This document shows positions 52,445 through 61,677 of a stretch of 64,000 bases of DNA, piece after piece. The notes beneath the pieces are model-generated. The model was not told the origin of the DNA, did not search any database, and was given only the letters and a program-made list of their open reading frames with translations. The stretch comes from Enterobacter hormaechei ATCC 49162 (GTDB lineage: Bacteria; Pseudomonadota; Gammaproteobacteria; Enterobacterales; Enterobacteriaceae): contig NZ_MKEQ01000001.1 of NCBI RefSeq assembly GCF_001875655.1, forward strand, positions 1,798,001 to 1,862,000. Reading direction: 5' to 3'. Numbering within the stretch: position 1 is the first letter of the stretch; every line of letters begins with the position of its first letter. Position numbers and translations under genes: made by a program.

Positions 52445-53122
52445 TTACACCAGTAATTCTGACGCCAGGCGCGCCATCAGGACGTTAGAGAGCAGCACCG
52501 GAACATCCAGCGCCTTTTGCAGTAAATCACGATGCCGCTGATGGAAGCCCAGGCAGTCCAGCATCAGGACATCCGCTCCTCTGTCGATCAACTCCTGCCC
52601 GGCCGCAATCAGCTTCGCTTCGCTGTCCCAGAACGGGTTTGCCAGCGCGTACAGCGGGGTGTGCTCCAGCGCGGCCCACTTCACCGTCTGGTTATCCAGC
52701 AGTTCCTCAACGGGAACGATGACCCCAACCTGATGACCATCAACAATTGACGCCACCAGCGGCGGAATGATCCGCATCGGTTCGAGCAGAATGGCATTAC
52801 GCGCGCTGAGACCTTTAACGGGTGCCGTACTCATCAGCAGGATGACGTCATAGTCCTGATTATCAAGCACTTCTATTACGCCCTGTAGCGCGCGTTCGAT
52901 TTTCTGGCGCGACACATGCGCCAGTTTGCCGTCACTGAGTAACGTTGCCAGGGGATCTTCCCCCTCCCCGACAGCGTAGTCTTCCATGACCTCTTCCCGG
53001 CTCAGCTTCCCTAACAGACTGAAATGCGTAATCTGTTGTTCAGAGACATGCTCCGTTAAGAGCGGTAATACTTCGCTTACAGGCACCACACCAATCGTGA
53101 GGATCGCCAACGTCGCCTTCAT
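52445..53122 (-). CDS. aroM: AroM family protein
   Basis: Protein of 225 residues with unknown function, placed downstream of aroL and controlled with it in E. coli. Starts [20 protein letters not shown]; an Asp/Glu-racemase-like fold is suggested by [33 protein letters not shown] and [12 protein letters not shown], where a catalytic-type Cys follows Asp. Whether it is an enzyme is unproven. Separated from yaiA by ~235 bases. Confidence 0.92.
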   Translation of the reverse strand: MKATLAILTIGVVPVSEVLPLLTEHVSEQQITHFSLLGKLSREEVMEDYAVGEGEDPLATLLSDGKLAHVSRQKIERALQGVIEVLDNQDYDVILLMSTAPVKGLSARNAILLEPMRIIPPLVASIVDGHQVGVIVPVEELLDNQTVKWAALEHTPLYALANPFWDSEAKLIAAGQELIDRGADVLMLDCLGFHQRHRDLLQKALDVPVLLSNVLMARLASELLV

Positions 53123-53358
53123 TTTGATCGCCTTCCGTTACTACCACAACTGCCACACAGGTACAGGCTCACTACGCTGTACTGTTCATTTATTCAACAA
53201 AACAGCACCAAGCGTAGCAGGGGATCTCTACACCGTAATGTAAAGATCGACGGGCCTTTCCGAATCCACCTGTAATAACTAAATATTAACTGCTACTTAA
53301 CATCGGCGATAAGTTAAAAGTGTGATTCAGGCACGGTTGTAACGAATTCGGCTCCCTG

Positions 53359-53550
53359 TCAGGACTTTTCGGGATCCTCATAGCGCCGTTTCGCATCCAG
53401 CGCTTCCTGTTCAGTTTCATGTTCACTGATCAGCGAATCGGGTTTGGGGTGGTCGGCACGCAACTGGTACCAGGTTACGGTCTGATCGCCATTACCCTTT
53501 TCAACGGTAACGATGCGGGCTTCACGTGGATAGGGAGGTCTGGTTGGCAT
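53359..53550 (-). CDS. yaiA: Small conserved protein YaiA
   Basis: 63-residue soluble protein: [57 protein letters not shown]. It lies between aroL and aroM as in E. coli, where the three form one TyrR/TrpR-controlled transcript. Function unknown. The GGAT/AAAGGAT ribosome site before the ATG is good. Confidence 0.9.
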   Translation of the reverse strand: MPTRPPYPREARIVTVEKGNGDQTVTWYQLRADHPKPDSLISEHETEQEALDAKRRYEDPEKS

Positions 53551-53594
53551 AGCTCATCCTTTTTTTATGTCTGAGCTATGAGTATAGACGGCTG

Positions 53595-54119
53595 TTAGCT
53601 GGCGCAAGCCAAACGCAGGGCGGTAATAATCTGAATCGCAACTTTCTCGGGTGACGCAGACGCATCCACAACGTGGTGCGCCGCCTCGCGGTACAGTGCA
53701 TCGCGTTCGGCGAGCACGTCGCTGACCTCTTCACTCAGCGGTTTTGCGGTCAGCGCCGGACGCTGCCCCTCTTCCGGAAACGCCTCCAGGCGCCCCACCA
53801 GCGTCGAGACCGGGGCACAGAGATAGATCACGACGCCCTTTTCACGCATAAACTGGCGGTTATACGGCGCCAGAATAATGCCGCCACCGGTCGCAATCAC
53901 GGTTGACGGTACGGTCACCGCTTCCAGCGTGGCCGTTTCGCGCGCACGGAAGCTCTCCCAGCCCTCATTCTCCACGATATCGGCAATCGTCTGACCGGCA
54001 TTTTCCTGGAGCCAGTGGTCAGTATCAACAAACTGACTCTGGCACAGACGCGCCAGCGCCAGACCAACGGTGGTTTTCCCACAGCCGCGAGGGCCAACTA
54101 AAAAGATGGGTGGGTTCAT
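53595..54119 (-). CDS. aroL: Shikimate kinase II
   Basis: Phosphorylates shikimate at the 3-OH in the aromatic amino-acid pathway. 174 residues as in E. coli. Walker [10 protein letters not shown] (residues 9-17), shikimate-binding FVDTDHWLQ and ATGGGIILA, and the lid region [13 protein letters not shown] are present. I start at 54119 (MNPPIFLVG); the frame continues upstream to 54236 through non-coding sequence. A TyrR-like half site lies in that region. Confidence 0.95.
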   Translation of the reverse strand: MNPPIFLVGPRGCGKTTVGLALARLCQSQFVDTDHWLQENAGQTIADIVENEGWESFRARETATLEAVTVPSTVIATGGGIILAPYNRQFMREKGVVIYLCAPVSTLVGRLEAFPEEGQRPALTAKPLSEEVSDVLAERDALYREAAHHVVDASASPEKVAIQIITALRLACAS

Positions 54120-54156
54120 AACCAGGTGTTCCCCTTGCTGCCGGATAACTGAAGGC

Positions 54157-54174
54157 TGTAAAGAAATGATTGCA
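54157..54174. promoter_or_regulatory. Possible TyrR box upstream of aroL
   Basis: TGTAAA-GAAATG-ATTGCA: a perfect left half and a 4-of-6 right half of TGTAAA-N6-TTTACA, 38 bases before the aroL start. Expected from E. coli aroL control by TyrR, but a single site by inspection is weak. Confidence 0.35.
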
Positions 54175-54263
54175 GAAGATGTTGCGCTAACTTTACTGCA
54201 AAGCGGTACGGAATGACAAGCCTGTGGAAGCCACACTGTACCACAAAACAGCCCGGAGGAGGA

Positions 54264-54722
54264 TTACGCCGGGCGGCGCTTCACTTCCAGCAGCCATTTA
54301 TCCAGCTCGGCGGCAAACTGCTGGCGATCGCGCTGCGACAGGCTATCCGGCCCACCGGTTTGCACGCCGCTGGAACGAAGCGTATCCATAAAATCACGCA
54401 TGGTGAGCTTCTCCCGGATCGTTGCCGGCGAATAACGTTCTCCGCGCGGATTCAGCGCCGCCGCCCCTTTCGCCAGTACATCGGCAGCCAGCGGGATATC
54501 TGCGGTGATCACCAGATCCCCTGCGTCACACAGACGCACTATTTCGTTATCCGCCACGTCGAACCCGGCCGGAACGCGCAGAGAACGGATGTATCTGGAG
54601 GGCGGCACGCGGATGTTCTGGTTCGCCACCAGCGTCAGCGGCATCTGCACGCGCTCGGCAGCACGAAATAAAATCTCTTTAATCATATTCGGACACGCGT
54701 CCGCATCAACCCAAATCGCCAT
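54264..54722 (-). CDS. yaiI: UPF0178 family protein YaiI
   Basis: 152 residues, [20 protein letters not shown] at the start, a PIN-like/NYN-type core with acidic D6/D8 and [19 protein letters not shown]. Predicted nuclease fold, activity unknown. Highly conserved in proteobacteria. Divergent from proC. Confidence 0.92.
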   Translation of the reverse strand: MAIWVDADACPNMIKEILFRAAERVQMPLTLVANQNIRVPPSRYIRSLRVPAGFDVADNEIVRLCDAGDLVITADIPLAADVLAKGAAALNPRGERYSPATIREKLTMRDFMDTLRSSGVQTGGPDSLSQRDRQQFAAELDKWLLEVKRRPA

Positions 54723-54819
54723 AGTCTCTCCCCATTATGATTCTGGCGACTATTGTCGCCTGCATTTCGTTGTTAAGCTATCTGTGAGAGATAACAACGC
54801 ATAATAACGGAGAGACGTG

Positions 54820-55629
54820 ATGGATAAGAAAATCGGGTTTATCGGCTGCGGAAACATGGGTAAAGCTATCCTCGGCGGACTGATTGCCAGCGGGCAGGTG
54901 CTGCCGGGGCAGATTTGGGTCTATACCCCATCACCGGATAAGGTCGCGGCGCTGCGTGATGAGTATGGTGTCAACGCCGCCGAAAGCGCACAGGAAGTGG
55001 CTCAGGTAGGGGATATTGTCTTTGGCGCCGTGAAGCCGAATATCATGATTAAAGTCCTGAGCGAGATCACCTCCAGCCTGAACAAAGAGACCCTGGTGGT
55101 GTCAATTGCCGCAGGCGTCACTCTCGATCAGCTCGCCCGCGCGCTGGGCCACGACCGTAAGATTGTTCGCGCCATGCCAAACACCCCGTCGCTGGTGAAT
55201 GCCGGTATGACCTCCGTTACCCCGAACGCGCTGGTCACATCTGAAGACGTGGCGGATGTACTGAATATTTTCCGCTGCTTTGGCGAAGCCGAAGTGATTG
55301 CCGAACCGATGATCCACCCGGTTGTCGGCGTGAGCGGCTCTGCCCCGGCGTATGTCTTTATGTTTATCGAAGCCATGGCCGATGCCGCCGTGCTGGGCGG
55401 TATGCCGCGCGCGCAGGCCTACAAATTTGCGGCGCAGGCGGTGATGGGCTCGGCCAAAATGGTGCTGGAAACGGGTAAACATCCGGGCGAACTGAAAGAT
55501 ATGGTGTGCTCGCCGGGTGGCACAACCATTGAAGCCGTGCGCGTGCTGGAAGATCGCGGGTTCCGCTCCGCCGTGATCGAAGCGATGGAAAAATGCATGG
55601 AAAAATCAGAGAAGCTGAGTAAGTCCTGA
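54820..55629 (+). CDS. proC: Pyrroline-5-carboxylate reductase
   Basis: NAD(P)H-dependent last step of proline synthesis. 269 residues as in E. coli. Rossmann motif GFIGCGNMGKAI, VRAMPNTPSLVNAGMT and the signature SPGGTTIEAVRVLEDRGFR are present. I start at the ATG at 54820; a GTG at 54817 is in frame, and GGAGAG lies upstream. Divergent from yaiI, convergent with dgcC. Confidence 0.96.
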   Translation: MDKKIGFIGCGNMGKAILGGLIASGQVLPGQIWVYTPSPDKVAALRDEYGVNAAESAQEVAQVGDIVFGAVKPNIMIKVLSEITSSLNKETLVVSIAAGVTLDQLARALGHDRKIVRAMPNTPSLVNAGMTSVTPNALVTSEDVADVLNIFRCFGEAEVIAEPMIHPVVGVSGSAPAYVFMFIEAMADAAVLGGMPRAQAYKFAAQAVMGSAKMVLETGKHPGELKDMVCSPGGTTIEAVRVLEDRGFRSAVIEAMEKCMEKSEKLSKS

Positions 55630-55645
55630 TGCGTCATGCCGGGCG

Positions 55646-56749
55646 TCAGGCGGCCACTTCGGTGCGGCCCCGTCCGGCATTTTTGGCTTTATAAAGGGCC
55701 ACGTCTGCCGCCTTTAGCCATTCGCGATAGTGGGTGAACTGTGCGCCCCAGGGGGCAACCCCAACGCTGATACACAACCTCGCCATTGGCGCGCCGTGCA
55801 GCGGCATGTTGACCAGCCGTTCATGGACGCGCGACATAGCAGCAATCGCGCTGTCGGCAGGCGTGCCGGACATAATCACCGCAAACTCATCCCCTCCGAA
55901 GCGGCCAATATAATCGCCTGAGCGCAGGGTCAGCTGAAGCTGGCGCGTGATGGCGACAATCGCTTCATCTCCCACGTCATGCCCCCAGGTGTCGTTGATC
56001 GTCTTAAAGTGATCGATATCGATGAGCAGTATCGTCGCCTGTCGATGACTGCGACGGCAGGTCTCAAATTCATTACGCAAAAGCGTTTCCCAGTGACGGC
56101 GGTTGAACACGCCGGTCATTCCGTCGCGGGTACTCATCAGCTCAAGCCGACGTTTATGCTCTGCCAGCCGGATCGCCGTGCGGTGACTCAGCCAGGCAAA
56201 CAGCATGGGGTAAACCATCAGCACGGGAAGCGTCAGCCACAACGTCAGCGGTTCAGAGGTCAATACCACAGGCGTGCCCGTGAATTGCACGGTGAGCAGG
56301 GCAGACAGGGCAAGCAGTGCGACTCCTGACAGAAATAACCGGCATCCCCCCGATCCCATCATGTTCATGCCGATCATCACGATCAGCGCCGCCGCTGGCA
56401 GCGCATTGCATCCTGTCAGCCCCATCCAGACGCCAGCAACGATGGCATCGACTTTCAGATTAACGACTTCCCTGCTGTGGGGTTCAGCCGAACGAAAAGC
56501 CAGCTGCCAGGCCAGATGGGGCCAGACAAAGACCCAGCCCACCAGCAATAACCACCAGACACCGGAAAGAAACTGACTTACCAGAACGCTGGCAAGCGGA
56601 ACAAACAGCGCCGCCAGACCCACGATGCGTGCCAGTCGTATTCGCCGGGCAAATCGCAGACCGGAACGGTATGAATCATCCTGAGAAAGCTGCTGGTACC
56701 ACGCTTCCCGAATGTTCTCGTGAGTGTCATAAAACTCATCATTCATCAT
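55646..56749 (-). CDS. dgcC: Diguanylate cyclase DgcC (AdrA-like)
   Basis: Membrane enzyme making cyclic di-GMP, which activates cellulose synthase in curli/cellulose biofilms. About 367 residues: MASE2 membrane sensor (~30-185, RSGLRFARRIRLARIVGLAA, VWPHLAWQLAFR) then GGDEF domain with intact GRFGGDEFAVI and an inhibitory-site RSGD. The E. coli start (MFPK) corresponds here to ATA-TTC-CCA-AAA, so no ATG; the next in-frame ATGs are at 56749 and 56746, without a clear ribosome site, and a TTG at 56779 is also in frame. Convergent with proC. Confidence 0.93.
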   Translation of the reverse strand: MMNDEFYDTHENIREAWYQQLSQDDSYRSGLRFARRIRLARIVGLAALFVPLASVLVSQFLSGVWWLLLVGWVFVWPHLAWQLAFRSAEPHSREVVNLKVDAIVAGVWMGLTGCNALPAAALIVMIGMNMMGSGGCRLFLSGVALLALSALLTVQFTGTPVVLTSEPLTLWLTLPVLMVYPMLFAWLSHRTAIRLAEHKRRLELMSTRDGMTGVFNRRHWETLLRNEFETCRRSHRQATILLIDIDHFKTINDTWGHDVGDEAIVAITRQLQLTLRSGDYIGRFGGDEFAVIMSGTPADSAIAAMSRVHERLVNMPLHGAPMARLCISVGVAPWGAQFTHYREWLKAADVALYKAKNAGRGRTEVAA

Positions 56750-56779
56750 TTTTGGGAATATTCTGAAACATTTTCCCAA

Positions 56780-56828
56780 ATTATAGAGAGGGGGTTAGCG
56801 GGGAAAGTATGAAATTTTGGGTGAGCCA
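56780..56828 (-). promoter_or_regulatory. dgcC promoter with CsgD-type box
   Basis: TATAAT occupies 56785-56780 on the minus strand, predicting a start near 56773 and a leader of only ~25 bases. At 56818-56828 TGGGTGAGCCA matches the CsgD core CGGGKGAGNKA at 9 of 11 positions, centred about 50 bases before the start. E. coli dgcC is CsgD-activated, so the site fits; binding is not shown. Confidence 0.6.
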
Positions 56829-56851
56829 CCGCCGTGACTCACCCGTTCGCA

Positions 56852-57172
56852 CTACGCCTGTTTCTTCAGGCACGCGCTCATGAACTTGCTGCGATCGTCC
56901 CCTTTCAGCATCTGCTGTGTCGCCTGGGCGTTGCACTCGCGCATTTTTTGCTGCTGCGGGGTCAGGCTTTTTTCACCTGGTTTGGTCGCACCATTTTTAA
57001 GGCAGTCGCTCATATACGTTTTACGGGCATCCCCTTTCAGACTTTGCGATGTCGCCTGTTGGTTACAGGTTGTCATGCGTTGCTGCTGGGGCGTTAACGT
57101 TTTCTCTTCCGCGTGTGCTGAGGCGACCAGGCACAGTCCAGAGAGCAGGGTAACCAGTATTGTTGTTTTCAT
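56852..57172 (-). CDS. psiF: Phosphate-starvation-inducible protein PsiF
   Basis: Exported 106-residue protein of unknown function. Signal peptide ~1-21 (MKTTILVTLLSGLCLVASAHA), then two copies of a Cys-containing repeat starting LTPQQQ(R/K)M, each with CNxQAT and a DCL/ACL end. I start at 57172 (MKTTILV); the frame extends nine residues. In E. coli it is co-transcribed behind phoA; here phoA is reduced to a remnant, so psiF sits ~255 bases behind the old Pho box. Confidence 0.93.
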   Translation of the reverse strand: MKTTILVTLLSGLCLVASAHAEEKTLTPQQQRMTTCNQQATSQSLKGDARKTYMSDCLKNGATKPGEKSLTPQQQKMRECNAQATQQMLKGDDRSKFMSACLKKQA

Positions 57173-57264
57173 TGCACCATCCTTTATGTGAAGTTCCACG
57201 TTAAGTCTGGTTCGTTACGGAAAAAAAACCACCCTGCGCCCCTGATTTTCGCCGGGTTTCCCGA

Positions 57265-57368
57265 TTATTTCAGTCCCGTCGCGGCACAATGATCGTTAAT
57301 CGGTTTCCCCAGGGGGAGGCGATAATTAATAGCGGAAATTATGCGGTGAAAAGTGTGCTCTGCCTCAA
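57265..57368 (-). pseudogene. phoA: Remnant of phoA (alkaline phosphatase) with body deleted
   Basis: A TTG at 57368, preceded by AGGGGA, opens a frame reading M/L-R-Q-S-T-L-F-T-A then stop, like the E. coli PhoA start MKQSTIALA. About 70 bases later ...A-A-T-G-L-K-stop (TAA at 57265-57267) matches the PhoA end AALGLK. The two pieces are in different frames (104 bases in total). Upstream, the Pho box and TCGCTCTGTTTTTATTTT match the E. coli phoA leader; downstream, GGTTTTTTTT and CCAGACTTAA match the phoA-psiF junction. Recalled comparison, no alignment run. The gene cannot make alkaline phosphatase. Confidence 0.78.
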
Positions 57369-57427
57369 TTTAATTTCCCCTGAAAAAATGTGTGAAAATA
57401 AAAACAGAGCGACGCCAGGCATCCTGC

Positions 57428-57444
57428 ATGACAATTCTGTGACA
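57428..57444 (-). promoter_or_regulatory. Pho box of the former phoA-psiF promoter
   Basis: On the minus strand TGTCACAGAATTGTCAT contains two TGTCA units with exact 11-base period, the PhoB-binding pattern. It lies 60 bases upstream of the phoA remnant and should still place psiF under PhoB. Confidence 0.75.
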
Positions 57445-57465
57445 CGTCATTTCACCTCAGGCAGT

Positions 57466-57726
57466 TTAGCTGCGAGGATGCCTTAAAAGCTTCTTTACGT
57501 ATTGCTGAAGCAGCTCCGCATCTTCCGCAGGCACCTGTGAATCAGGACGCGCTTTTTCCAGCGCGCCTTCAACGTTGTCGATCAACGCCTCCTGTTCCGG
57601 CTTTGCCATCTGTCGCAGCAGCGCCGTCACAACGATTTCCAGCGCCTCAACCTGGGCTACCAGCTCTTTCGACTCTTCTTCCTTTTGGGCAAGCTTAACC
57701 AACAACTCAGCAATGAGATTTTTCAT
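57466..57726 (-). CDS. iraP: Anti-adaptor protein IraP
   Basis: 86-residue coiled-coil protein that binds the adaptor RssB and so protects sigma-S from ClpXP during phosphate starvation. [39 protein letters not shown] and YVKKLLRHP match the family. It lies directly upstream of the phoA remnant, as next to phoA in E. coli. The stop is 22 bases from the Pho box, so that box lies just inside the iraP 3' flank. Confidence 0.95.
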   Translation of the reverse strand: MKNLIAELLVKLAQKEEESKELVAQVEALEIVVTALLRQMAKPEQEALIDNVEGALEKARPDSQVPAEDAELLQQYVKKLLRHPRS

Positions 57727-57874
57727 GGTGCTATTTCCTTATGTGATTTCCACTGAAATTAACACCCTCACTGAATAATGAAAAGCATGGATTAGCTTTA
57801 TCTTATGCAAAAGTGACATCGCTGCCAAAAAAGATATTTCGAAGCGAAAGCGAAACGTTTTTCTAAAACAAAGG

Positions 57875-57904
57875 CGCCGCATTTCGTTATATAAAAATGC
57901 GGCG
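57875..57904 (-). terminator. Terminator after the MdtG-like gene
   Basis: CGCCGCATTT and AAATGCGGCG form a perfect 10-bp stem, followed on the minus strand by CCTTTGTTTT, 31 bases after the MFS gene stop. Confidence 0.8.
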
Positions 57905-57934
57905 TTCATAAGAATAAATAATATATTATCGCGT

Positions 57935-59167
57935 TTACCGGGCCGACTTTGACTCAGCGATTTGCCTGCGACGGCGCAAGGCAAAGGCCAGTTGAATAAT
58001 ATTCAGAAGTACCACCACCGCCGTCGCGGCAAATACCCAGCGGAAACCCGCCATCGCCGAGACCGAGGCGCCAATAAGCGGACCCGCTACGTTGCCTAAA
58101 TACATGAACGACTGGTTGTAGCCAAAAATGCGGCCGGTGACCTGGTCACTGGAATATTTCACCAGCAGCGTCTGAACAGCGGGCAGCATGGCACCATCCG
58201 CAAAGCCAAGCAGGAAGCGCAGGATACCGAGCTGAAGGGGTGTGGTGACGAACGACATGGCGAAGAAGAGGATCACGGCAATGATGAGCGTTGCCATCAG
58301 AATACGTGCCGTACCGATCCTGTCGCCCAGTTTCCCCAGACGCGGAGCGGACATGAGCGCCGACACGCCAGGCACGGCGGCAATCATCCCGCTCAGAAAC
58401 GCAATGTTGCTGCTGTCCGGCTCCATCGACTTGATAAACAGCGCCAGAATCGGCCCCACCGAGCCGTTGCAGAGCTGGATCACCATTGTCGTCACAAAGA
58501 GGCTAATCATCAGGCCTGGATAAGGCAGCGAGGCGAAAACCGCCTTTCCGCTCAGGCGTTCGGATTTGCTGACAACCGGTCGTCCGCCCTCTTTGATCAG
58601 AAAAAGGGTAACCAGGAAGCTGATCGTCAGCAGGATGGCGGTAATGATAAAGACCGCACGTAGCCCGACATGGTCAGCCAGGAAGCCGCCGAGCAGCGGG
58701 CCGCCAATTACCCCGCTGATCTGGGCGGTGGAAAGCGTGCTCAGTGCCCAGCCGCTCCGCTCACGCGGCACCTGTGAGGCCACCAGCGCCATGGCATTGG
58801 GAATGTACCCGGAAGTCAGCCCCATTATCGCCCGCAGAATAAACAGCTGCCAGACGTTAGTCGCGAAGGCCTGGAGCAAAATGGCTATCGCCATCCCCAG
58901 CGAGGCGCGGAGCAACATCAGCTTGCGCCCCTTGCGATCCGCCAGGCTGCCCCACATCGGCGACACAATGGCGGACACCAGAAACGTCACGCTGAACGTC
59001 AGGCCGGACCACATAGAGAGCGCTTCATGGGAAGTGACCCCCAGCTGCGACACGTACAGCGGCAGGAAGGGCAATATCTGGCTGATAGCCAGTCCGGTGA
59101 AGAAGCAGCCGAACCAGACGGAAATGAGGTTAACTTTCCAGGATTCCATAACAGAAATAGTCTTCAT
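57935..59167 (-). CDS. MdtG-like MFS multidrug efflux transporter
   Basis: Inner-membrane drug:proton antiporter-type protein of 410 residues, twelve predicted helices, similar to E. coli MdtG. MFS motif [16 protein letters not shown], drug-antiporter motif [21 protein letters not shown], and [20 protein letters not shown] in the second half. I start at 59167 ([11 protein letters not shown]); ATG at 59149 is possible, and no start has a strong ribosome site. E. coli has no such gene beside iraP; the true mdtG is elsewhere there, so this may be a paralogue. Drug range unknown. Confidence 0.85.
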   Translation of the reverse strand: MKTISVMESWKVNLISVWFGCFFTGLAISQILPFLPLYVSQLGVTSHEALSMWSGLTFSVTFLVSAIVSPMWGSLADRKGRKLMLLRASLGMAIAILLQAFATNVWQLFILRAIMGLTSGYIPNAMALVASQVPRERSGWALSTLSTAQISGVIGGPLLGGFLADHVGLRAVFIITAILLTISFLVTLFLIKEGGRPVVSKSERLSGKAVFASLPYPGLMISLFVTTMVIQLCNGSVGPILALFIKSMEPDSSNIAFLSGMIAAVPGVSALMSAPRLGKLGDRIGTARILMATLIIAVILFFAMSFVTTPLQLGILRFLLGFADGAMLPAVQTLLVKYSSDQVTGRIFGYNQSFMYLGNVAGPLIGASVSAMAGFRWVFAATAVVVLLNIIQLAFALRRRRQIAESKSAR

Positions 59168-59318
59168 TTTTAGGCGAATTCGCCGACAGATTAGCAAGTT
59201 ACGCGCATTGACATAGCGCCAGAGATGCGGACTTGCAGACTTTGGTGTTTTATCTTCCCAGTCATCATATTTGTGAAATAAGTCACAATTTATCCAATTT
59301 TCGGCGGAAGATTATGCT

Positions 59319-60002
59319 TCATCGACATAATCCATAGCCGCGCATCCCCAGATGGAAATGGTTGGCATGGGCGGCATTATAGTCCGGCCCCAGACCGTTA
59401 CCGTAATAGCCACAGCTTGCCGAGAGCAGGGCCTGTAGCCAGGGCTGCGTCTTTTCCGCTTTCCAGCCGTTCAGGACGGTAACGCGCTGTCCATTTGCCA
59501 GCCTGAAAGCGCTGATATCGAGCGCATCGGCCGTGGCATGTTCACTGCGCCGCGCATCCGGGCGGCTGTAGATATTACGGCAGGCGAAGCTACCCAGATG
59601 TTCAATACGCGTCAGCTCGCTTCCGGTCCAGGTTTTGGTGAGCGGCCGGGCCTGCTGGCTGACAAACAACGCCGAGCTTAACGCCAGGGGGCAACTGGCC
59701 AGAAAGCTGCTGTTCAGGCTCACCGGGCCAAAATCGCGCACGCGCACCACGTTACTCAGCGGACACTCACCGGCGCTGTCAGCGACAGCCTGGGTACGGA
59801 TAAGCCGACGTTGATTCGCCTGCGCTAACAGGCTTTCGCATGCCTGCGGTGTTAAACGTCGAAGTTTAAACTGGGTTATTTTTCCGGGCGGATCGTCAAG
59901 CGTAAGCGGCACGAAAGGGTTGTAATGCGGCGGCAACCAGCGGTAGCCCACCGTGGCGATCCCGGCAATAATGATAAGAATAAGCAGACTTTTTCCTTTC
60001 AC
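59319..60002 (-). CDS. Extensin-like C-terminal (M15-type) family protein
   Basis: 227 residues with one N-terminal membrane helix ([20 protein letters not shown]) and a periplasmic domain. It has the metal motif of LAS/M15 D-alanyl peptidases, [12 protein letters not shown], and a C-terminal HANHFHLG, giving His, Asp and His ligands; four or more Cys suggest disulfides. Extensin-like bacterial proteins are poorly characterised; peptidoglycan cleavage is inferred from the motif. I use the GTG at 60002, preceded by GGGGGG. Divergent from ddlA. Confidence 0.82.
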   Translation of the reverse strand: MKGKSLLILIIIAGIATVGYRWLPPHYNPFVPLTLDDPPGKITQFKLRRLTPQACESLLAQANQRRLIRTQAVADSAGECPLSNVVRVRDFGPVSLNSSFLASCPLALSSALFVSQQARPLTKTWTGSELTRIEHLGSFACRNIYSRPDARRSEHATADALDISAFRLANGQRVTVLNGWKAEKTQPWLQALLSASCGYYGNGLGPDYNAAHANHFHLGMRGYGLCR

Positions 60003-60106
60003 GCGCCCCCCTTCAACATCCCTCAAAACATTATGGCAGAAGGCCGCGAAACCCGCCGGGCATCGTGGTATGTTATTGGCTTTTCGTCAGACTGGAAGAG
60101 AGTGAG

Positions 60107-61204
60107 ATGGCAAAGCAGCGCGTAGGTATTGTCTTTGGGGGAAAATCGGCAGAGCACGAGGTGTCATTGCAGTCGGCTAAAAATATCGTTGATGCGATTG
60201 ATAAAAGCCGTTTTGACGTGGTGCTGCTGGGCATTGATAAACAGGGCCAGTGGCATGTGAACGATGCCAGCCAGTATCTGTTACATGCTGACGATCCGGC
60301 GCACATCGCCCTTAATCCTTCTGATATCAGCGTCGCAACGGTACCGGGCGTGGCACAGGGACAGCTTATCGATGCCGGAAACGCGCAGGCGCTGGCACAG
60401 ATTGACGTGGTGTTCCCCATCGTTCACGGCACGCTGGGAGAAGACGGCTCTCTGCAAGGTATGTTGCGGATGGCGAACCTGCCGTTTGTCGGCTCCGATG
60501 TGCTGGGCTCTGCCGCCTGCATGGATAAAGACGTCACTAAACGTTTGCTGCGCGACGCCGGTCTGAATATTGCGCCGTTCGTGACGCTCACCCGCGCCAA
60601 CCGCGATAAACACAGCTTCGCGCAGATCCAGGCGCAACTCGGCCTGCCGCTGTTCGTGAAACCGGCGAATCAGGGCTCGTCCGTCGGCGTGAGCAAAGTC
60701 ACCAGCGAAGCGCAGTTTAACGATGCCGTTCGTCTGGCCTTCGAGTTTGACCATAAGGTGGTGGTTGAGCAGGGAATTAACGGCCGTGAAATTGAATGCG
60801 CCGTACTCGGCAACGATTTCCCCCAGGCAAGTACCTGCGGTGAAGTGGTGCTGAACAGTGACTTCTATTCCTACGACACCAAATATATTGACGACAAAGG
60901 TGCTCAGGTTGTGGTGCCCGCCGCGCTCGATCCTGACGTTAACGACAGGATCCGGGCGATCGCCATTGAAGCCTGGCAGGCGCTGGGATGCAGTGGGATG
61001 GCGCGCGTCGACGTGTTTCTGACGCCGGATAACGAAGTGGTGATTAACGAAATCAACACCTTGCCGGGCTTTACCAATATCAGTATGTACCCGAAACTGT
61101 GGCAGGCCAGCGGGATAAGCTATCAGGAACTGATCACCCGCCTGATTGAACTGGCGCTGGAGCGTCACGCCGCTGACAGCGCCCTGAAAAGTTCCGTTAA
61201 CTAA
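60107..61204 (+). CDS. ddlA: D-alanine--D-alanine ligase A
   Basis: Makes the D-Ala-D-Ala dipeptide for peptidoglycan. 365 residues (E. coli 364), ATP-grasp fold: [33 protein letters not shown] site [13 protein letters not shown], and EINTLPGFT. The Tyr residue that favours D-Ala over D-lactate is present in the [10 protein letters not shown] region. I start at 60107 (MAKQRVGIV), with GAGAG upstream. Chromosomal housekeeping version, not a resistance ligase. Confidence 0.95.
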   Translation: MAKQRVGIVFGGKSAEHEVSLQSAKNIVDAIDKSRFDVVLLGIDKQGQWHVNDASQYLLHADDPAHIALNPSDISVATVPGVAQGQLIDAGNAQALAQIDVVFPIVHGTLGEDGSLQGMLRMANLPFVGSDVLGSAACMDKDVTKRLLRDAGLNIAPFVTLTRANRDKHSFAQIQAQLGLPLFVKPANQGSSVGVSKVTSEAQFNDAVRLAFEFDHKVVVEQGINGREIECAVLGNDFPQASTCGEVVLNSDFYSYDTKYIDDKGAQVVVPAALDPDVNDRIRAIAIEAWQALGCSGMARVDVFLTPDNEVVINEINTLPGFTNISMYPKLWQASGISYQELITRLIELALERHAADSALKSSVN

Positions 61205-61207
61205 CGG

Positions 61208-61429
61208 TTAGTCGGCTTTCTCTGCCGCCGTCGTCTCATCGGGACGACGGCGGATAATGAATCCCGCCAGCCAGAAACTGATTACCCAGGTCACCAGCCC
61301 AACCGCATAGGTTTGCCAGCCTTTCGCTTCAAATCCCAGCAGCCCGACAACACCGTTGAGAATAAAGATCAGCCCGATCGCAAAGGCGTAGTAATGCCAG
61401 TCACGGCGTAGTTTGGAAGTGAGCTTCAT
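61208..61429 (-). CDS. yaiZ: DUF2754 membrane protein YaiZ
   Basis: 73-residue inner-membrane protein with two helices (YYAFAIGLIFILNGVVGLLG and YAVGLVTWVISFWLAGFII). Strongly conserved relative to E. coli YaiZ. Function unknown. Convergent with ddlA, their stops separated by three bases. Confidence 0.9.
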   Translation of the reverse strand: MKLTSKLRRDWHYYAFAIGLIFILNGVVGLLGFEAKGWQTYAVGLVTWVISFWLAGFIIRRRPDETTAAEKAD

Positions 61430-61677
61430 GACAACTCCGGCAGAAAAAAAACTATCCTCTCACAGTTTGATGAAAGCGTCTGTGGCGGATACGTAAATTC
61501 TGAAATGCAGCGCAGTTTCACTTATGTTATCAATTTGTGACGTGATGCAGAAATCGACAATCCAGGAGGAATCCTGAGCCGAATTTCCCACGATTCTGAT
61601 ATTGACAAATGCTATGACCTGTCACACTCACCCTGTACGACGCGTATTAAAACAGAGTGTTATTTTCGGGAGGTCTT

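Noticed and set aside
57935..59167. Assignment of the MFS gene as araJ
   Set aside because: Its motifs and overall sequence resemble MdtG ([34 protein letters not shown]), not AraJ.
60281..61168. 295-residue minus-strand open frame
   Set aside because: Antisense to ddlA, which is complete and conserved.
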